Shown here piece after piece: positions 11,957 through 24,602 of a stretch of 64,000 nt of DNA (within the stretch, counting starts at the first letter, position 1; every line of letters starts with the position of its first letter). The notes under the pieces were generated by a model. That model was not told where the DNA came from and did not search any database. It saw only the letters and a program-made list of their open reading frames with translations. Origin of the DNA: Phallusia mammillata (Eukaryota > Chordata > Ascidiacea > Phlebobranchia > Ascidiidae). Both the position numbers and the translations under genes were made by a program. Location: contig QLIY01000315.1 of the NCBI GenBank assembly GCA_003260075.1, forward strand, positions 37,495-101,494, read 5' to 3'.

Positions 11957-14900
11957 GTGCATCGTCTCGGTAATAGTAGTTAGGCAGAAGAGTTGCATCG
12001 TCTGTCCCTACAAATCGAGTTTGCTTGTATTAATAATCTTTAAAGTTCATACTGTTTTGTGCCCACTTATGAAAAGCAAAAAGCACAAGAATACTTACCG
12101 AATTTTTTGAGTATATTTGGAATGTGAAGGTTTTGTATGTTGAACGATTTGTAGACTTTCTTTGTCAAAGCAAGCGCCTCTACAAATGTAAATGTATGTT
12201 TACATCCTACATTATCTCCAAAGCAGGGTTAAACTTTCGAACACATTGAACATTATTTACGTGACACTCACTTGTGGAAATCCCCTTTCCCGGAATGGCG
12301 TAGGAAGGCAAGAGGGTAATTCTTGCGTCATTGTTGATGCACGAAACTGTGCGAAGGTGGGGACGCAGCAGTTTGTAAATCGGATGAGCACGAGGCAAAC
12401 ATCGGAATAGAGCCACACCGAAAGGTTCCATTGAACCGTGGGTTTCCAAATAGTGATAGATCCACTGAAAGTGCCAACAACTTTAAAGGCGGATATTATC
12501 CTGCTTGCACATCAAATTTTAATTCCAATTTGATAGTGCGTTTTGCCAAATTACATTTATCGTTTTGGTAAATCGTTTTTTGTATATCGCTACTGAACAT
12601 ACGTTCTCACAATAGCTATGTGGCCATACCTCATGCATGTTGCTTTGTGAACACCGCAGGTACATCTTGGCAAGCAGCCAATCCTCTTCACTGTCGTTGG
12701 GCGTAAAAATGTGATCCCGGCTGCCAGAAACAAGTTGAATTGCCAAGGGCAGAAATTCACCTTTGTCGTTTACGTAAAAGAGACCAATGCTCTCGGCACA
12801 ATAAAGTCGCCCCTTTTTTAAGTAATGCTCCATTCTTTTGACACCGTTGAAAGCTTCAGAGAAGTCGGCAATGTAGATTTTACCGGCCTGCAATCAACAC
12901 ATGATGTTTTGAGTTATATGACTGTTCAAAACGTTGACTTGCAAACGTCTTGAAGAATGCAGAGTTGGCTTACTGTATGCCTTTCGTGGCCTTTCTTTTG
13001 ACAACGAAATATGTCCTTAAATCACAACGTTTTAAGATATTAGGTAATCATTAATGGGAACCACTATCTTTTTAGTACATAATTCCGTTCCTCTATTTTG
13101 TGTTATGCCTTTGCCTTGTTAACGTTTTGAAAAAGGTATCAAAACTCCGGTTGCATACATTTGTACCTTCATTTCACCCTCCAATGTTTTGCCTGTTCCA
13201 AGAATCGTATCTACGTCACTGTTGGTGATGTCACAGTTTGTTGGCAGTGACGTGCAACGTTTAAAGGAGAGGGGAACGATTCCGTTTAAAGTTTGTCTAC
13301 CAGTGCTTTGATCCGAAAACCAACTGGGAAACAAAATCGCACAATATACTAAACTGTAAATTTTTAACACGTACAATATATGGTAGTTCTCGTTTACTTA
13401 CTCTTCCAAATTAATTGAGTCGTTGCGTGACATTGACTTGTCCTTGTACAATATGTGGTAATCCTTCAATTCGTCGATCGGTGACGTAATTGCTGCAACA
13501 TGACAAAAAATTTCTATTCTTAAACAATACAACTTTTAGTTTACAATCCTAATTTTAGTTCACAATCCCGAAATGTTAAATATTCCAACGTTTCAGCTAA
13601 GATAAACATATTCATACTGGGATCAGCCATGAAGCGTCAATGCAGACCAGCGATATCGATTCCAACGTTTTGTATTTTTATTTTTCAGGATTTGCTTAAC
13701 GTTAAAGTTTCGACGAAAACAAAGTATAATGTTGTCAAAAAAGTTGCTCGGCATCATGCCTTAATTTTATCCACTTTTCAGCGTGGTTTGATTGTTTCAA
13801 ATAAATTCGAACTCGTGCTCGGGTTTAGGCTTGTGCTTTCAAGTTAGGGCGATAAACTTGGCCTCGCTTTGCAGTTAACGTGCCACTTCTTTTTCCTTGA
13901 AATAATTTACATGACTTACTTTGGATAGCACTGACTGTAGAATCAGTGACTCCGGAGAGAATGGAGCCCACGAAGTGAGTTGCCTTAACCGTGTCCTGTT
14001 GAAAGATTCTCGGCAGTTGAAGACGCGTGGCACCTTTGACGTAGCGGGGAAGTCCCCAGCTGCTGTCACCTTCCTTTGGTTTCGGAATCCATTCGAAAAT
14101 TTTAAAGTTTACCTCTATCTCATCACTACGAAGTTTCTTTATCTTCGGGTTGGTGATTTTTTGCGGGAGTTGAGCTGATGGATTGAAAACGTTTGGTTTG
14201 ATTTTCAGCAACACGAATATATATCTGTGTTGATGTAATCTTTTGTCGAGATATAATTGCCCTTTAGGATAATTACACTGCCAGGGTTTGGGAAAAGCAG
14301 ACAGGACAAGCACTGGATAGTTATAACTGTTTACATACCTTCTCCTCTAGCCACATCTATTGTAGATGTAATCCAATCATATATAGGAAACTCAGCTGTT
14401 TCCACACCATGTTCCACTTTAACCATGTTACACATCCATTCATCTTTACCCAGCCAAGTTGACAACTCTGTTCATTGTGGCAAAATAGTAGGTCAGAGCA
14501 TACTACAGCGATTCTTAACTTTTGTAACTAGGTTTTTTGTTAATCACCAGTTCTATATTCTGTGTTGATTCATTGACTGATTCCGTTACTTAAAAATTAT
14601 GTAACGATCTCGTTAGTCACCTATGAAGTATTTTCTAACTTACTGAATCGAATGATGATTGGCAAACCGACGTCTTTGCATGTTAAGTTGAAGACATCAA
14701 TCCTTCCAGGCTGAAAGTCGTCGTGCAAGAATTTATCGAGTTTTAGCCAGTCGGTGGCGTCGTTCTCACCCACCATCTGGAGGTACACCTTGGCGTTTGT
14801 GCCTGCCTTGTCGGTCGCATCAGACGTCTGTGCAGATGAATCAATAAGATTTTGCTTAAGCAAATCACCTACAATGCCAAGCACAGATGACAAATTCAGC

Positions 14901-15133
14901 TAGGGTTTATACTTACTCTTTGTAGCTAGACCAACAGCGAAATACGTGCTTATCTATGTGTTGATTTTAGCACTTATTTGCTAAAGGGCGTAATATTGTT
15001 TTATTTAACGTTTTTCAATAAGTAAATCATCCAATAAGTGTTTTTTTTTATCTAAAATTGACTGGTATTGAGTGTTAATCTTGCTCACATATTTTTTTGA
15101 ACTTACCGACACTGATACTCTGTAAGAAGTCAT
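10282..15133 (-). CDS. LOX-B: PLAT-domain lipoxygenase, 14 exons, about 675 aa
   Basis: Closest in build to LOX-A and LOX-C. Exons: 15107-15133, 14644-14827, 14339-14467, 13920-14174, 13402-13492, 13167-13323, 12630-12887, 12272-12464, 12099-12179, 11862-12007, about 11360-11479, 11015-11149, 10680-10778, 10282-10459. It starts MTSYRVSVS and ends VPNSIAI. Iron-ligand pattern is complete: NMHEWIYH (H-x4-H), VQHAAVN (H-x3-N) and terminal Ile. WGLPRYV and FYVNDKGEFLPLAIQL are present; the stereo-control position is Ala (INNDAR). Exon 7 carries the six-codon segment absent from LOX-A. Three exons are broken only by C runs: exon 14 (10373-10382), exon 11 (11331-11371) and exon 10 (11865-11954). 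A second partial exon 11 copy lies at 11523-11576. These breaks look artefactual, since the rest is in frame and conserved. Expected fatty-acid dioxygenase activity; substrate unknown. Confidence 0.9.
11331..11371. repeat. 41-nt C run over the LOX-B exon 11 donor side
   Basis: Replaces the last dozen coding bases and donor of exon 11. A second C run (11511-11522) is followed by another partial exon 11 copy (11523-11576), so the site is a haplotype or contig join. Confidence 0.85.
11865..11954. repeat. 90-nt C run inside LOX-B exon 10
   Basis: The exon resumes after the run with the normal codons for YYRDDAL. About 63 nt of expected exon sequence are missing, replaced by 90 C. Artefact likely. 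Confidence 0.9.
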
Positions 15134-17766
15134 GTTTGTTCTCCTTTGCAGTACAATCAATCACTTGTATGAGCTAATTGTTTAAAATAGCTAGACACTG
15201 AACAAAGCATGCATGTTAAAAGCACAGAAATAACAAATCAACTTCATGCCACCACCTACGTTTTATCAACGCTACTAAAAACACATTTAACAGAATCGAA
15301 TATTTCTTATTTATAATTAGCATTTTGGCCTTCGGCCTTTAATTCTACAATATTAGAACTGCATCGACCAATGCTTTTCACAATAGTAATGTTAATTGGT
15401 TCGTGGTTGCCATTTTTGTCTAAGCACCTTGTCACTACCTAAGTGTGACTATAGCAGCAACAAAACAAACATGTTTGCGGTTAGCAACATTACGGATGTT
15501 TTTAATACTGCATCCCCTTCCGCGCAGAAGGTAATAAAAATTTTATGCCACCTGATCGTGGATAATTTGTCACACATATCCTAAGGACGTTAATACCTAT
15601 CGGAAGTTTTACCTTCCATCCGGTTTTGAATGCAGTTTCTCTTTAATTTATACAGTTACATCATAATTGAAAGCCTGTTTATACCAAAGCCTACGTTCAA
15701 CAAAGGTCGCGAAAAATGTTTGCTGAACTGAATCGTGTGCTGTGATATACATGATCTATGTACGGTGAGGCAACCAAGCAAAACCCACGCGAGGAGCAAG
15801 AACTCCAATGTGCATGATGTGCAGAAAAATGCACCCACACGATAAGCATTGATCCCCACTAAAATGCAAAATAATGTACTTAGTAAGAACCTTTACCTGG
15901 CATTCGCGCTTGGTTTTGTCCTTTCTACTACTCTTAATGGTTTTTACTTCTTTTTTTGTTTTTTACATTTATTCATTTGAGAATGACAAAACTTGCTGTC
16001 GAAACGTCATGTTTTATACAAATATTCTGGCTTGCTTGTTTCTGGGTATTATCAAAAATCCGATTGTTTTCGCACTTGTTTTAAGTACAATGACCATTGC
16101 CATTACTATAAGGCAGGTGTCCAAAGTGCGGCCCGCGAGCCAAATGCGGCCCCCAGGTACATTTCACATGGCCCGCGGCTGTTTTTTCAAATTGTGTTGC
16201 GTAAGTTTGGATTAAGTTTTTGGGTTTCGGCGACTTGCCACTTCACGCAAAAGCTTTCCATGGAACTTTACCGGTAAAAAAGTGTACCAGTAGATCGGTA
16301 AAATGGAAGGTGGTGACGCAACAAAATCCTACAGGTTCCTAAATCCCGTAAATTTGTGTTCAAATTCTAAAAAACGTTGGCGCGCGGGCGTCTTCGTCTG
16401 GTAAATATTGGCCCCCACTAAAAAAGTTTGGACACCCCTGCTATAAGGGTAACGTTTCAAACTTACATAACCATTTAAAGTATAAGCTTTTAATGTGTGT
16501 TTTAAGTGTTTTTGTATGGTTCGCTAAAGCCCCCCCCCCGACTGCTTAAGGGTCTGTTGAACAAATGGGGTCAACTACGGGTAAACGGGTGCTTTGCAAA
16601 GTCTATTTTGCACGGTCTGATCTGCTGTTTTTATTTTATCATCCCCGTTAATCTTTGCAGCATGCAAAACTTTGCGATTTGAAAGTATCTATTTTTTAAC
16701 CCTTTAAATCTTTTGAAATGTTAACACCAACGTCTAAGTTCAACAAAGGTCGCGAAAAATGTTTGCTGAACTAAATCGTCTGGTGTGGTATACATGACCG
16801 ATGTAGTAGGAGGCAACCAACCAAAACGCACGCGAGGAGCAAGAACTCTAATGTGCAGAAAAATGCACTGGAACGAAGCATTGATCCGCTCTTAAATGTC
16901 AAGAATTCGGTGCAGTAGATACGTTGGCTTGTTCGTGAAGAACCTTTACTTACCATTAGCGCTTGTTTTTGTCCTTGTTAGTGCTTTTATTGGTTTTTAC
17001 TTGCTTCTTGGTTTTTACATTTATTCATTGGATAAAGACACAGGTTGCTGTCGAAACGTCATGTTTTATACAAATATTCTGGCTTGCTTGTTTCTGGGTA
17101 TTATCAAAAATTCAATTGTCTTTCGTACTTGTTTTAAGTACAATGACCATTGCCATTATTATAAGAGTGACGATTCCAGTATACATAATCATTCTAAATA
17201 TAAGATATTATCCTGATTTCAAGGGTGACATATTAACGACGTTGCACTAAACACATTTGCAATAATTATTAACGATATTTAAGCATTGCAACTAGTGTCT
17301 GTCGATTTTGTTCTAAACATTAACAAATTTGAACTTGGTATTGGTGCCCAAACGTGGCCGTTTTTTATGGTTTACTGAATATCGGCTGCTTAAGGGTCTG
17401 TTGAACAAATGGGGTCAACTACGGGTAAACGCGTGCTTTGCAAAGTCGATTTTGCACGGTCTAGGTCTGCTGATTTTAATTTATCATCTCCTTTTACAGT
17501 TAACCTTTGCAGCATGCAAAACTTTGCGTTTCGTTTTTTTTTCAGATTTTGGTTATTGTGTGATTCATAAACTAACAACATTTTCGTTGCATTCTCTTTT
17601 CAAATCAGTAACGTAACAACAAATTGAAACTTTGTTTTGATGCAGTATGATTTGTATTGAAGTTATCAAAAACGAAGTATTTAGTGGTTAGCTTCCAGAT
17701 ATATCATAATTATATGTTGGTGTGTAAGATGCGAATATTGCCTAAGCTTTAAATTTTAGCACAATT
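15134..17766. other. LOX-B/LOX-C intergenic spacer with a 1-kb tandem duplication
   Basis: Non-coding. A block at about 15670-16690 recurs at about 16735-17530 with 5-10% divergence (shared 'aaaggtcgcgaaaaatgttt', 'gtcatgttttatacaaatat', 'aacaaatggggtcaactacg'). The first copy carries a hAT MITE (16114-16440) that the second lacks. A 10-nt C run lies at 16530-16539. Hydrophobic open frames here (about 15874-16215 and 16896-17216) shift frame between the two copies and are not considered genes. Confidence 0.6.
16114..16440. mobile_element. hAT-type MITE (caggtgtccaaa / tttggacacccctg)
   Basis: Short inverted ends, an exact 8-bp duplication ctataagg (16106-16113 and 16441-16448) and no coding capacity. 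The paralogous block at about 17155-17170 retains the uninterrupted site. A second family member is at 58483-58788. Confidence 0.88.
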
Positions 17767-20700
17767 TTAAATAGCAATGCTGTTTGGAACCCTGGATGGC
17801 AGTAGGCCCCCCCCCCGTAAGGGTGATCCAACTTGCTGTTGCGGGCTTTTATCTTAGCTTCGAGCGCTTGAAGATCTTTCATGTAATTCTGTTGGATGTC
17901 GAGAATAATCTTTTCTGTGAAGAGACGCTCCGGAAATTGTCCCAAGTAAACCTGAAAATTAGGTTTAGTTTATTTATTGTAGTATTCCCAGATTTGTAAA
18001 AGCTCTCTATGACTTGTATTAAGCTGGGTTTAAACAATAGCAACGGTTTCTGATAGAAAATACCTCGTTTGGAGAATAGGCCGAAAGTGCGAACACCACT
18101 GCTATAACTGATCCAGCCATCACAGAATCAGGCAAGGTATCCAGAATTCTTTGCTGGTTGCCCTGGAACGTATTTTTACCGTTGGTAAGTCTTAATTATT
18201 GTCTACAAGTCATAATGGCCTTACCTCTCCCTTTTTGTGAGGTGCCAGCCTCATGCTTAAGGGTGAATTAGGAACGTATTTGTAGGTCTCGAATTGGCCA
18301 AAGTTTACTGCAGCATGTTGCACTGAACTTGTGAACATCAAAGTCAAGCAGATCTCAATCTGAAAAAAATCAAACATGGTCAAGCTAGTCTTTATGACTT
18401 TGTGCTTTATGCAACAATCCGTGTCTTTGAATTGTTCGAACAAGGCAATGGTAACCAACCCATTTGTTGCAATGGATCATTTCATCTGCGCTATTCATCA
18501 AGTAAAACACCAGGAAACCCCTACAACGAATTCACTTAAACCTCGTTTGACAAATTAATTGCTATTTTGAAACTCAAAAAATTCAACAACAAAGCCCCTG
18601 AAACCCACCCCACGGAGAGTTTACGAATCCCAGGTCGGAAACCACTAAACCACAGGGATAAACAACCTCTAAACTACGTTTTTCATCCGCGTGTTTGTGC
18701 TAGTTTTCCTTCTGCTATCACCTTGTGTGGTGTTATAAGAACGATTGTGTTGAGTAGTGTACCGTTACTCTGATGAAGACGTCCAGAATGAGACGTCGAA
18801 ACGAAGGATGAATTATATATAATTGCCGGGTGCAGAGTTGCAAGTCGGGCCGGGTTTTTCGGGCCGGGTTTTTCGGGTTCGGGCCGGGTTCGGGCTTAGG
18901 TATTTGTCAGAAAACGGGCCTGACTTTACGTTCCGTTTCCGCCATTTTTTAGTAACAATTCTCTGGCTTTGACCTAATGCCCACCCTACTCTAAAACGTA
19001 TTGTTTACCCCATTGTCTACTATTGTTCATTGTGTTTGTTATCTTTTCTCTGTTTTTCTTTCTCATACTTTGTCGCAAGGCTTTCGTGGATAAGCCTGTC
19101 AATCAAATTTCGGGCCTAAACGGGCTTTGCAAAAACGTTTCGGGTTCGGGCCGGGCTTCGGGCTTATACTTTCGGGTTCTGGCCGGGTTCGGACTCAGAT
19201 TTCGGGCCCGCAACTCTGGCCGGGTGAGCAAAAAGAAACGTTTATGACATACGCCTGCAACAACACTGTATCATAGGATTTAGTGTTGAGTCTTACCAGC
19301 TGATCAACTGTTGTTAGAGTTTCTGGCATTCCTTTTGTATCGTTGTCTTGCCATCCTAGTCCCTCTGTGGCGACATCTTTTGCCCAGCATTGCAGTTCGA
19401 AATCACCAACAACGTCCTAAATAAAAAACGATAGGCAAAGTGGTTGAGTTGATTCGTTCCGGAAACCCTAGAACCTTTTTGCACTTAAATTGTTTGTCTA
19501 AGATTGCAAATTTTGATCCAAATATAAACCCAAATATTTTCCATTTATAACAAGAAGAATCAACTACCTAAGTATCACTTTAAACTACTGAAGACGATTT
19601 ACATTATGTTGTATAGGCAAAAGACAATTCCATGCAGTTTAATTTAAATATAAGGTTTGACGTTAACCACAAATTAAACTTCACAAAAGCTTTGCATTGT
19701 TCCAAGCTCTTTCTCTTACCGAATCACACTTGTAGTAGTAACGAATGCAAGCACTCGCATATTTCTCCATGATCTTCCACTGGTCAAGTGCATCGTCTCG
19801 GTAATAGTAGTTAGGCAGAAGAGTTGCATCGTCCGTCCCTATGTTTCAACGAAACAGGTCAAAAGTGTGATCGAAACTTAAAGTTCTGTTTTCTCACCGT
19901 TTTCCTTCAGTAACTTGGGAATGTTGAGACTACCAATGTTAAACGTCTTGTACACTTTACGTGTAAGAGCAATAGCCTCTAAAATGCAAAAAAAATTTCA
20001 ACAAAACAGTTCTGCAAAGTTTATTTCGGTCATTACGGTTTAATCCCCTACTTATTACATTTTTGTTTAAGTATTTGCTTCGGACGCCGAAATAAACTCA
20101 ACTCAACAAAACAACTTAACTAGCAGGAGCTTTCAACAGTCGGCAAAATAACATGCCTTAGATTGAATTTGAAAAAAGAAATTAAGAAAATGTAATCACA
20201 GTGACAAACAAGCTAGCAACAAACTAGTAACATGGTTACTTGAAAGGAGCTTATCTTGGACATTGAAGTTTGTGTTGCTAGCTTGGTTGTCCTGACAGAA
20301 GCTTAATAGTTTCCAAATTTGTTTGATTAACTTGACAAAGGGTTTGTTCCGCTTCACCATACAAACCTGTTGCTATCCCCTTTCCTGGCATAGCTGTTGG
20401 CGGAATAAGAGTTGTTCTCGCATCTGTGTTGATAACAGACACCGAACGAAGATGGGGACGCATCAGCTTGTAAATCGGATGAGCACGAGGTAAACACCGA
20501 AACAATGCCACACCGAAAGGTTCCATGGCACCATGAGTCTCCAAGTAATGACAAATCCACTGTAATTCAAACAAGAAACAAAAGCAACAATTACATTGTC
20601 TGTAAGGAGTGTTGCTCCAAATGAATACTTCAGACACTACACAAACCGGTAGTAAAGGTGTGAAATCCTACGAATTATAGTTTTATAGGGAGCTGTAATA

Positions 20701-23700
20701 ATATCCTACTGACAGCACTGGCGTAGACCTTTGTTCAAATGTCGAAATCCTTTTTTTAGAGTTCCAAAATATAGGATCGGTTTAGGTTGTTCATAAAAAA
20801 GGGTTTGGGGCAGAATCATGATATTGTCGCATTGGTGTAGAACTTTCGGATGAAAAACTGCATATATTTAGGCCCAGTTCGGGCTTTCAGCATAACGTCG
20901 TCTTGATTTATGGTCCCAGGCCAAAAAATTATACGTTAGTTGAGAAAAAAGAGGGTAATGATTGCTTTTCCTTACACTTTTGTATTTCTTTGCTGTCTTT
21001 ATGTTTAGTGGATTTTATGCAATAAGAAATAATCTTGTATCAACAAAATTTTGGCTCTTTCAGTAGTCTTTATTAAAGTATGCCAACGTTTCGATGTCCC
21101 ATACTAGACACCTTTATTGGTTTTCCCAAAAGCTTCCAATACGGCTGAGTTCAGAACAGACAAACCGATTGTAAAATCCAATTACTACCAGCTTACCTCA
21201 TGCATGTTGCTCTGTGCACACCGCAGGTACATCTTGGCAAGCAGCCAATCCTCTTTACTGTCGTTGGGTGTGAACACGTGATCCCGATTACCAGGAACTA
21301 GTTGAATTGCCAAGGGAAGGAATTCACCTTTGTCGTTGACGTAAAACAGACCCATACAGTCAGCGCAGTGAAGGGGCTTTCCACTTGAGTAGTGTTTGAT
21401 CCTTGCGATTCCATTGAGAAGATTATAGAAGTCGGCGATGTAGATTTTGCCAGCCTAAGCATTTTTTTGTTTAGTGGTTTAGGTACCGTTTTAGCTTCGA
21501 ATTTATGAAATAATACGACTTTCAATCTGGTCCAAAGTTTGTGAGTTAGCTCTGCTAGTGATTTGAAACGCAAAAGTGGGGACATGTAAATTTAAATTAT
21601 CCTACAAGGGAGTACTTATTTAGTTATAACTAATGTACAGATATTCATTTGTTTTGAATATAGCTTGGTGAATGTTAAAACGGTACCAGATATGCATTAA
21701 CGCTTAAATTGTTTGTGCAGTTATCAACGTAACACGGTACAGATAAACACCTTCACTTCTCCTTCCAAGGTCTTTCCCCCGCCCAATATCTGACAGACGT
21801 CATCGTTAGTGATGTCACAATTAGCCGGTAGTGACTTGCAACGCTTGAAGCACAGTGGACTGATTCCATTCAGGATCTGTCGTCCCATGCTGTGGTCCTC
21901 GTACCAACTAATTAACAGATGAAATAAGTTATAAATGCAAAGGAACATTCAATGTTTAATGACACCTAAATATCAACAACACTACACAGCAATTATAAGG
22001 TTGCCTACCCCTGACAAATGTACATACATTCTACATTACATGCTAGTTGTAAACACCAAATCGAAAAAAATATCGGTATATTACAGCAAAAAGTTGTACA
22101 GAATCTATGCACTTACTCTTCCAAATACATGGGATTTTCTCGTTTCAATGACTCGTGCTGATACAAACTGTGGTAATCTTTCAGCTCATCAATGGGTGCA
22201 AATAAAGCTACAAAAGAATGTTTAGTTGAAAGCTAAGCTTGTAGAGCGCGATTCCCGGAAAAGTTCCTGTCGTGGGTTTGAATGTCACCATGTTGTATGG
22301 GAAGGCTTGTTGAAGGGCTTTTTTGGAACACCTTCTTATCAATGTGGACTGCATGTGCCTTAATTGTATGATATAAATGCGTCGTTGGAATAATTCAAAA
22401 AAGAATTTTTTACTCGTTGTTTCTACATACTGAACTAATGATGGCAATTTTGCCAATTGTGCAATCAGAAGTTCATGACTGATTTTGTAACTTGTAAATA
22501 TTCCTAACTAAGATTTAAAATGACTCAAAATATCCGACAAATGTTAAAAAAACTGAAAATATTCGATCTTTGCTGGGCCCAAGGGTAAAACTGGATTAAC
22601 TGTAACATACTTTCGACAAGGCCATATGCTGTATTGATGGCTCCCGAAAACTCAGCACTGAGAAAATGGTTTGAGCGAATCTCGTCTCGTTGGAAAATTC
22701 TGGGCAATTGCTGATGCGTGGTAGCGTTGACGTAACGAGGAAGTCCCCATCCGATGTCTGTGGGCTTCGTCGGTTTTGGAACCCACGCAAATTTTGTAAA
22801 ATTTCCTGAGACTTCGTCTTTTCGCAACTTTTTAACGTCGTTGTTGGTGATCTTTTGCGGAAGTTGAGCTGTAAAACAACTTGTTCCTTTTTGTTGTTAC
22901 CATACTTATACAGCAAAATGACATTGCCATAAAAGCCTTTGGAAATAAACCTAAGGATTTTAAATGTTGACCTGCAGACAGTGCACACTGTTTTGACATA
23001 TAAGGTCAGAATTTGAATGTGCTTTTGAATAACTCCTGACTTCAGCAAAACAAAAATTGTGTGGAAAAACATCGTTGAAATGTAGAACTTATATTACAAG
23101 CGTGTAACGAAATTAACCACTCTTTGATACAGATCACGGTTACTACATGGTCTGAATCAATTGCATAGACTTGAAATAACAAAACAGATGCTTGGAGAAG
23201 TTGGAGTACACCAATCGTGTAGTTGTTTGTTATACGTTGCACTCTCACCCTCTCCCCTTGCAACTTCGATGGAAGTAGAAATCCAGTCGTAGACAGGAAA
23301 TTCAGCCGATTCTTTTCCGTATTCCACTTTAACCATGTTACACATCCATTCGTCGGTGCTGAACCAGTTTGTTAGCTCTGTCAGATAAAGAAATGTTGAA
23401 ATGCGGATTATTAATACACGTGCAGCTTGATTACAACGACATACTCTTTCCAAAAACTATTCAAGTGTTATCTATTACATGCTTTATTTTTTGAATATTT
23501 TTTTAATGAAAACTTACATTCCTCTCGACAGTACCTCAAAACTGCCATCCATGACACAGCGTATTGTGTATACAAGGTATTATGTTTGTAAATGGTATTT
23601 TATGTAGCCTATACTGTTGCCCTCAGCATACTAGACTAAGAATATTCGTGTATCTGACATTTCTGCCTTAAGTGCGCTAAGTTTTAATCACTGCAATGGC

Positions 23701-24602
23701 ACAAAATGCAACGGAACGAGGAAAGTGGAAAGGTGGATAAAGTTAAGTTCAGGGTTATAAAAGTGGTTATTATTTTGTCGTCAATAAACTCACTAAATCG
23801 AATGATAATCGGAAGCCCAACATCTTCACATGAGAGATCATAAGTATCGCTCTCCCCAACTGAGAAATCGTTGTGCAGAAATTTATCCAATGTCAACCAA
23901 CCAGTAGTCTTACCACTTTCACCAACCATTTCGAGATGCACTGTGGAGTTTGTACCAGCGTTGTCCGTGGCATCGGATGTCTGTAAACAGGTTTTGTTAT
24001 TGACATCCAAAATAACTTTTAAAAGCAAGGTGTGTCAAGCAGAGTTGTAAACGGACCTGAAATTGGAGCCCGAAATTGGAGCCCGAACCCGAATCGTTTT
24101 TGTTAAGCTCGTGAAGGCCCGAAAGTTTGATTGACAGGCCAATACATTCAGAAAACCCCCCCCCCTGTTAAGCTCGTGAAGGCCCGAAAGTTTGATTGAC
24201 AGGCCAATACATTGAGCCCTCAGAAAGACAACAAACGCAAAGGACGGTTGGTCGTGAACAATGCGTTTTGAGAGTCTTTGGTCCAACAACTGTCTACTTA
24301 GCTAGTCAAATTTATTCAAAGTAATACTGACACAGAGTGTAAAGTCAGGCCCGAATCAAGCACTTTTTTAAAGGAACCCAAGCCCGAACCCGGTCCGAAA
24401 AAGCCTGGCTCGATTTAAAACTCTGGTGTCAAGTATTTGTAGAAATTTTCCATTGCATCACAAAAAATAAGCTTCAAGCCAATGCAGACACTTGTTTCTC
24501 AGAGATGTGAAAGTTATTAATTCAGTTCAAGCTTTTACCTACCTATCTGTTTTGTAGCTTTTCACTTACCGTTACCGAAACTTTGTAGTTGGCCTGCGTC
24601 AT
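17767..24602 (-). CDS. LOX-C: PLAT-domain lipoxygenase, 14 exons, about 679 aa
   Basis: Exons: 24570-24602, 23794-23980, 23249-23377, 22611-22868, 22117-22207, 21751-21907, 21197-21454, 20367-20559, 19898-19978, 19720-19838, 19297-19416, 18225-18359, 18064-18162, 17767-17951. Start MTQANYKVSVT, PLAT domain to about residue 115, then the catalytic domain with WGLPRYV, FYVNDKGEFLPLAIQL, NMHEWICH (H-x4-H), VQHAAVN (H-x3-N) and C-terminal VPNSIAI. Stereo-control Ala is present (INTDAR). All exon lengths and phases match the paralogues. The only defect is a 10-nt C run (17807-17816) in exon 14 that replaces about 5 nt and shifts frame near the end; it is probably artefactual. Two hAT MITEs lie in introns 1 and 11. 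Expected to be an S-type fatty-acid dioxygenase by the Ala rule; substrate unknown. Confidence 0.93.
18770..18802 (+). ncRNA. Hammerhead-ribozyme-like core (probably degenerate)
   Basis: CTGATGA (18770-18776) is followed by a stem formed by two GACGTC hexamers around an 8-nt loop and then GAAAC (18798-18802), the layout of a hammerhead catalytic core with stem II. There is one extra A before stem II. I cannot find a convincing stem I or the U-H cleavage triplet downstream, so it is probably a remnant of a retroelement tail (such motifs are known in Penelope-like and other retroelements). It lies in intron 11 of LOX-C, just left of a MITE. Confidence 0.4.
18833..19218. mobile_element. hAT-type MITE of the 'cagagttgcaa' family (LOX-C intron 11)
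   Basis: Ends cagagttgcaagtcgggcc and gggcccgcaactctg, with an exact 8-bp target duplication gccgggtg (18825-18832 and 19219-19226). The interior is rich in 'cgggttcgggcc' motifs. This is the best-preserved member of a family also seen at 24040, 27627, 29198 and 30702, and in more decayed form at about 33400, 40200, 43190, 45945, 47230 and 49060. Confidence 0.92.
22243..22305 (+). mobile_element. Fragment of tRNA-derived SINE head (LOX-C intron 4)
   Basis: Contains 'gattcccggaaaagttcctgt' followed by 'cgtgggtttgaat' (B-box-like), matching the head of the SINE at 36922. The rest of the element is absent. Confidence 0.5.
24040..24425. mobile_element. hAT-type MITE, 'cagagttg' family (LOX-C intron 1)
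   Basis: Ends cagagttg and aactctg, with an exact 8-bp duplication gtgtcaag (24032-24039 and 24426-24433). A C run (24156-24165) separates two copies of an internal segment ('gttaagctcgtgaaggcccg'), so the true element is shorter by about 60 bp. Confidence 0.9.

Noticed and set aside
15874..17250. Hydrophobic open frames resembling membrane proteins, present in two copies
   Set aside because: The reading frame shifts between the two duplicated blocks and one frame runs into a MITE; no domain is seen, and T-rich DNA readily gives hydrophobic frames.
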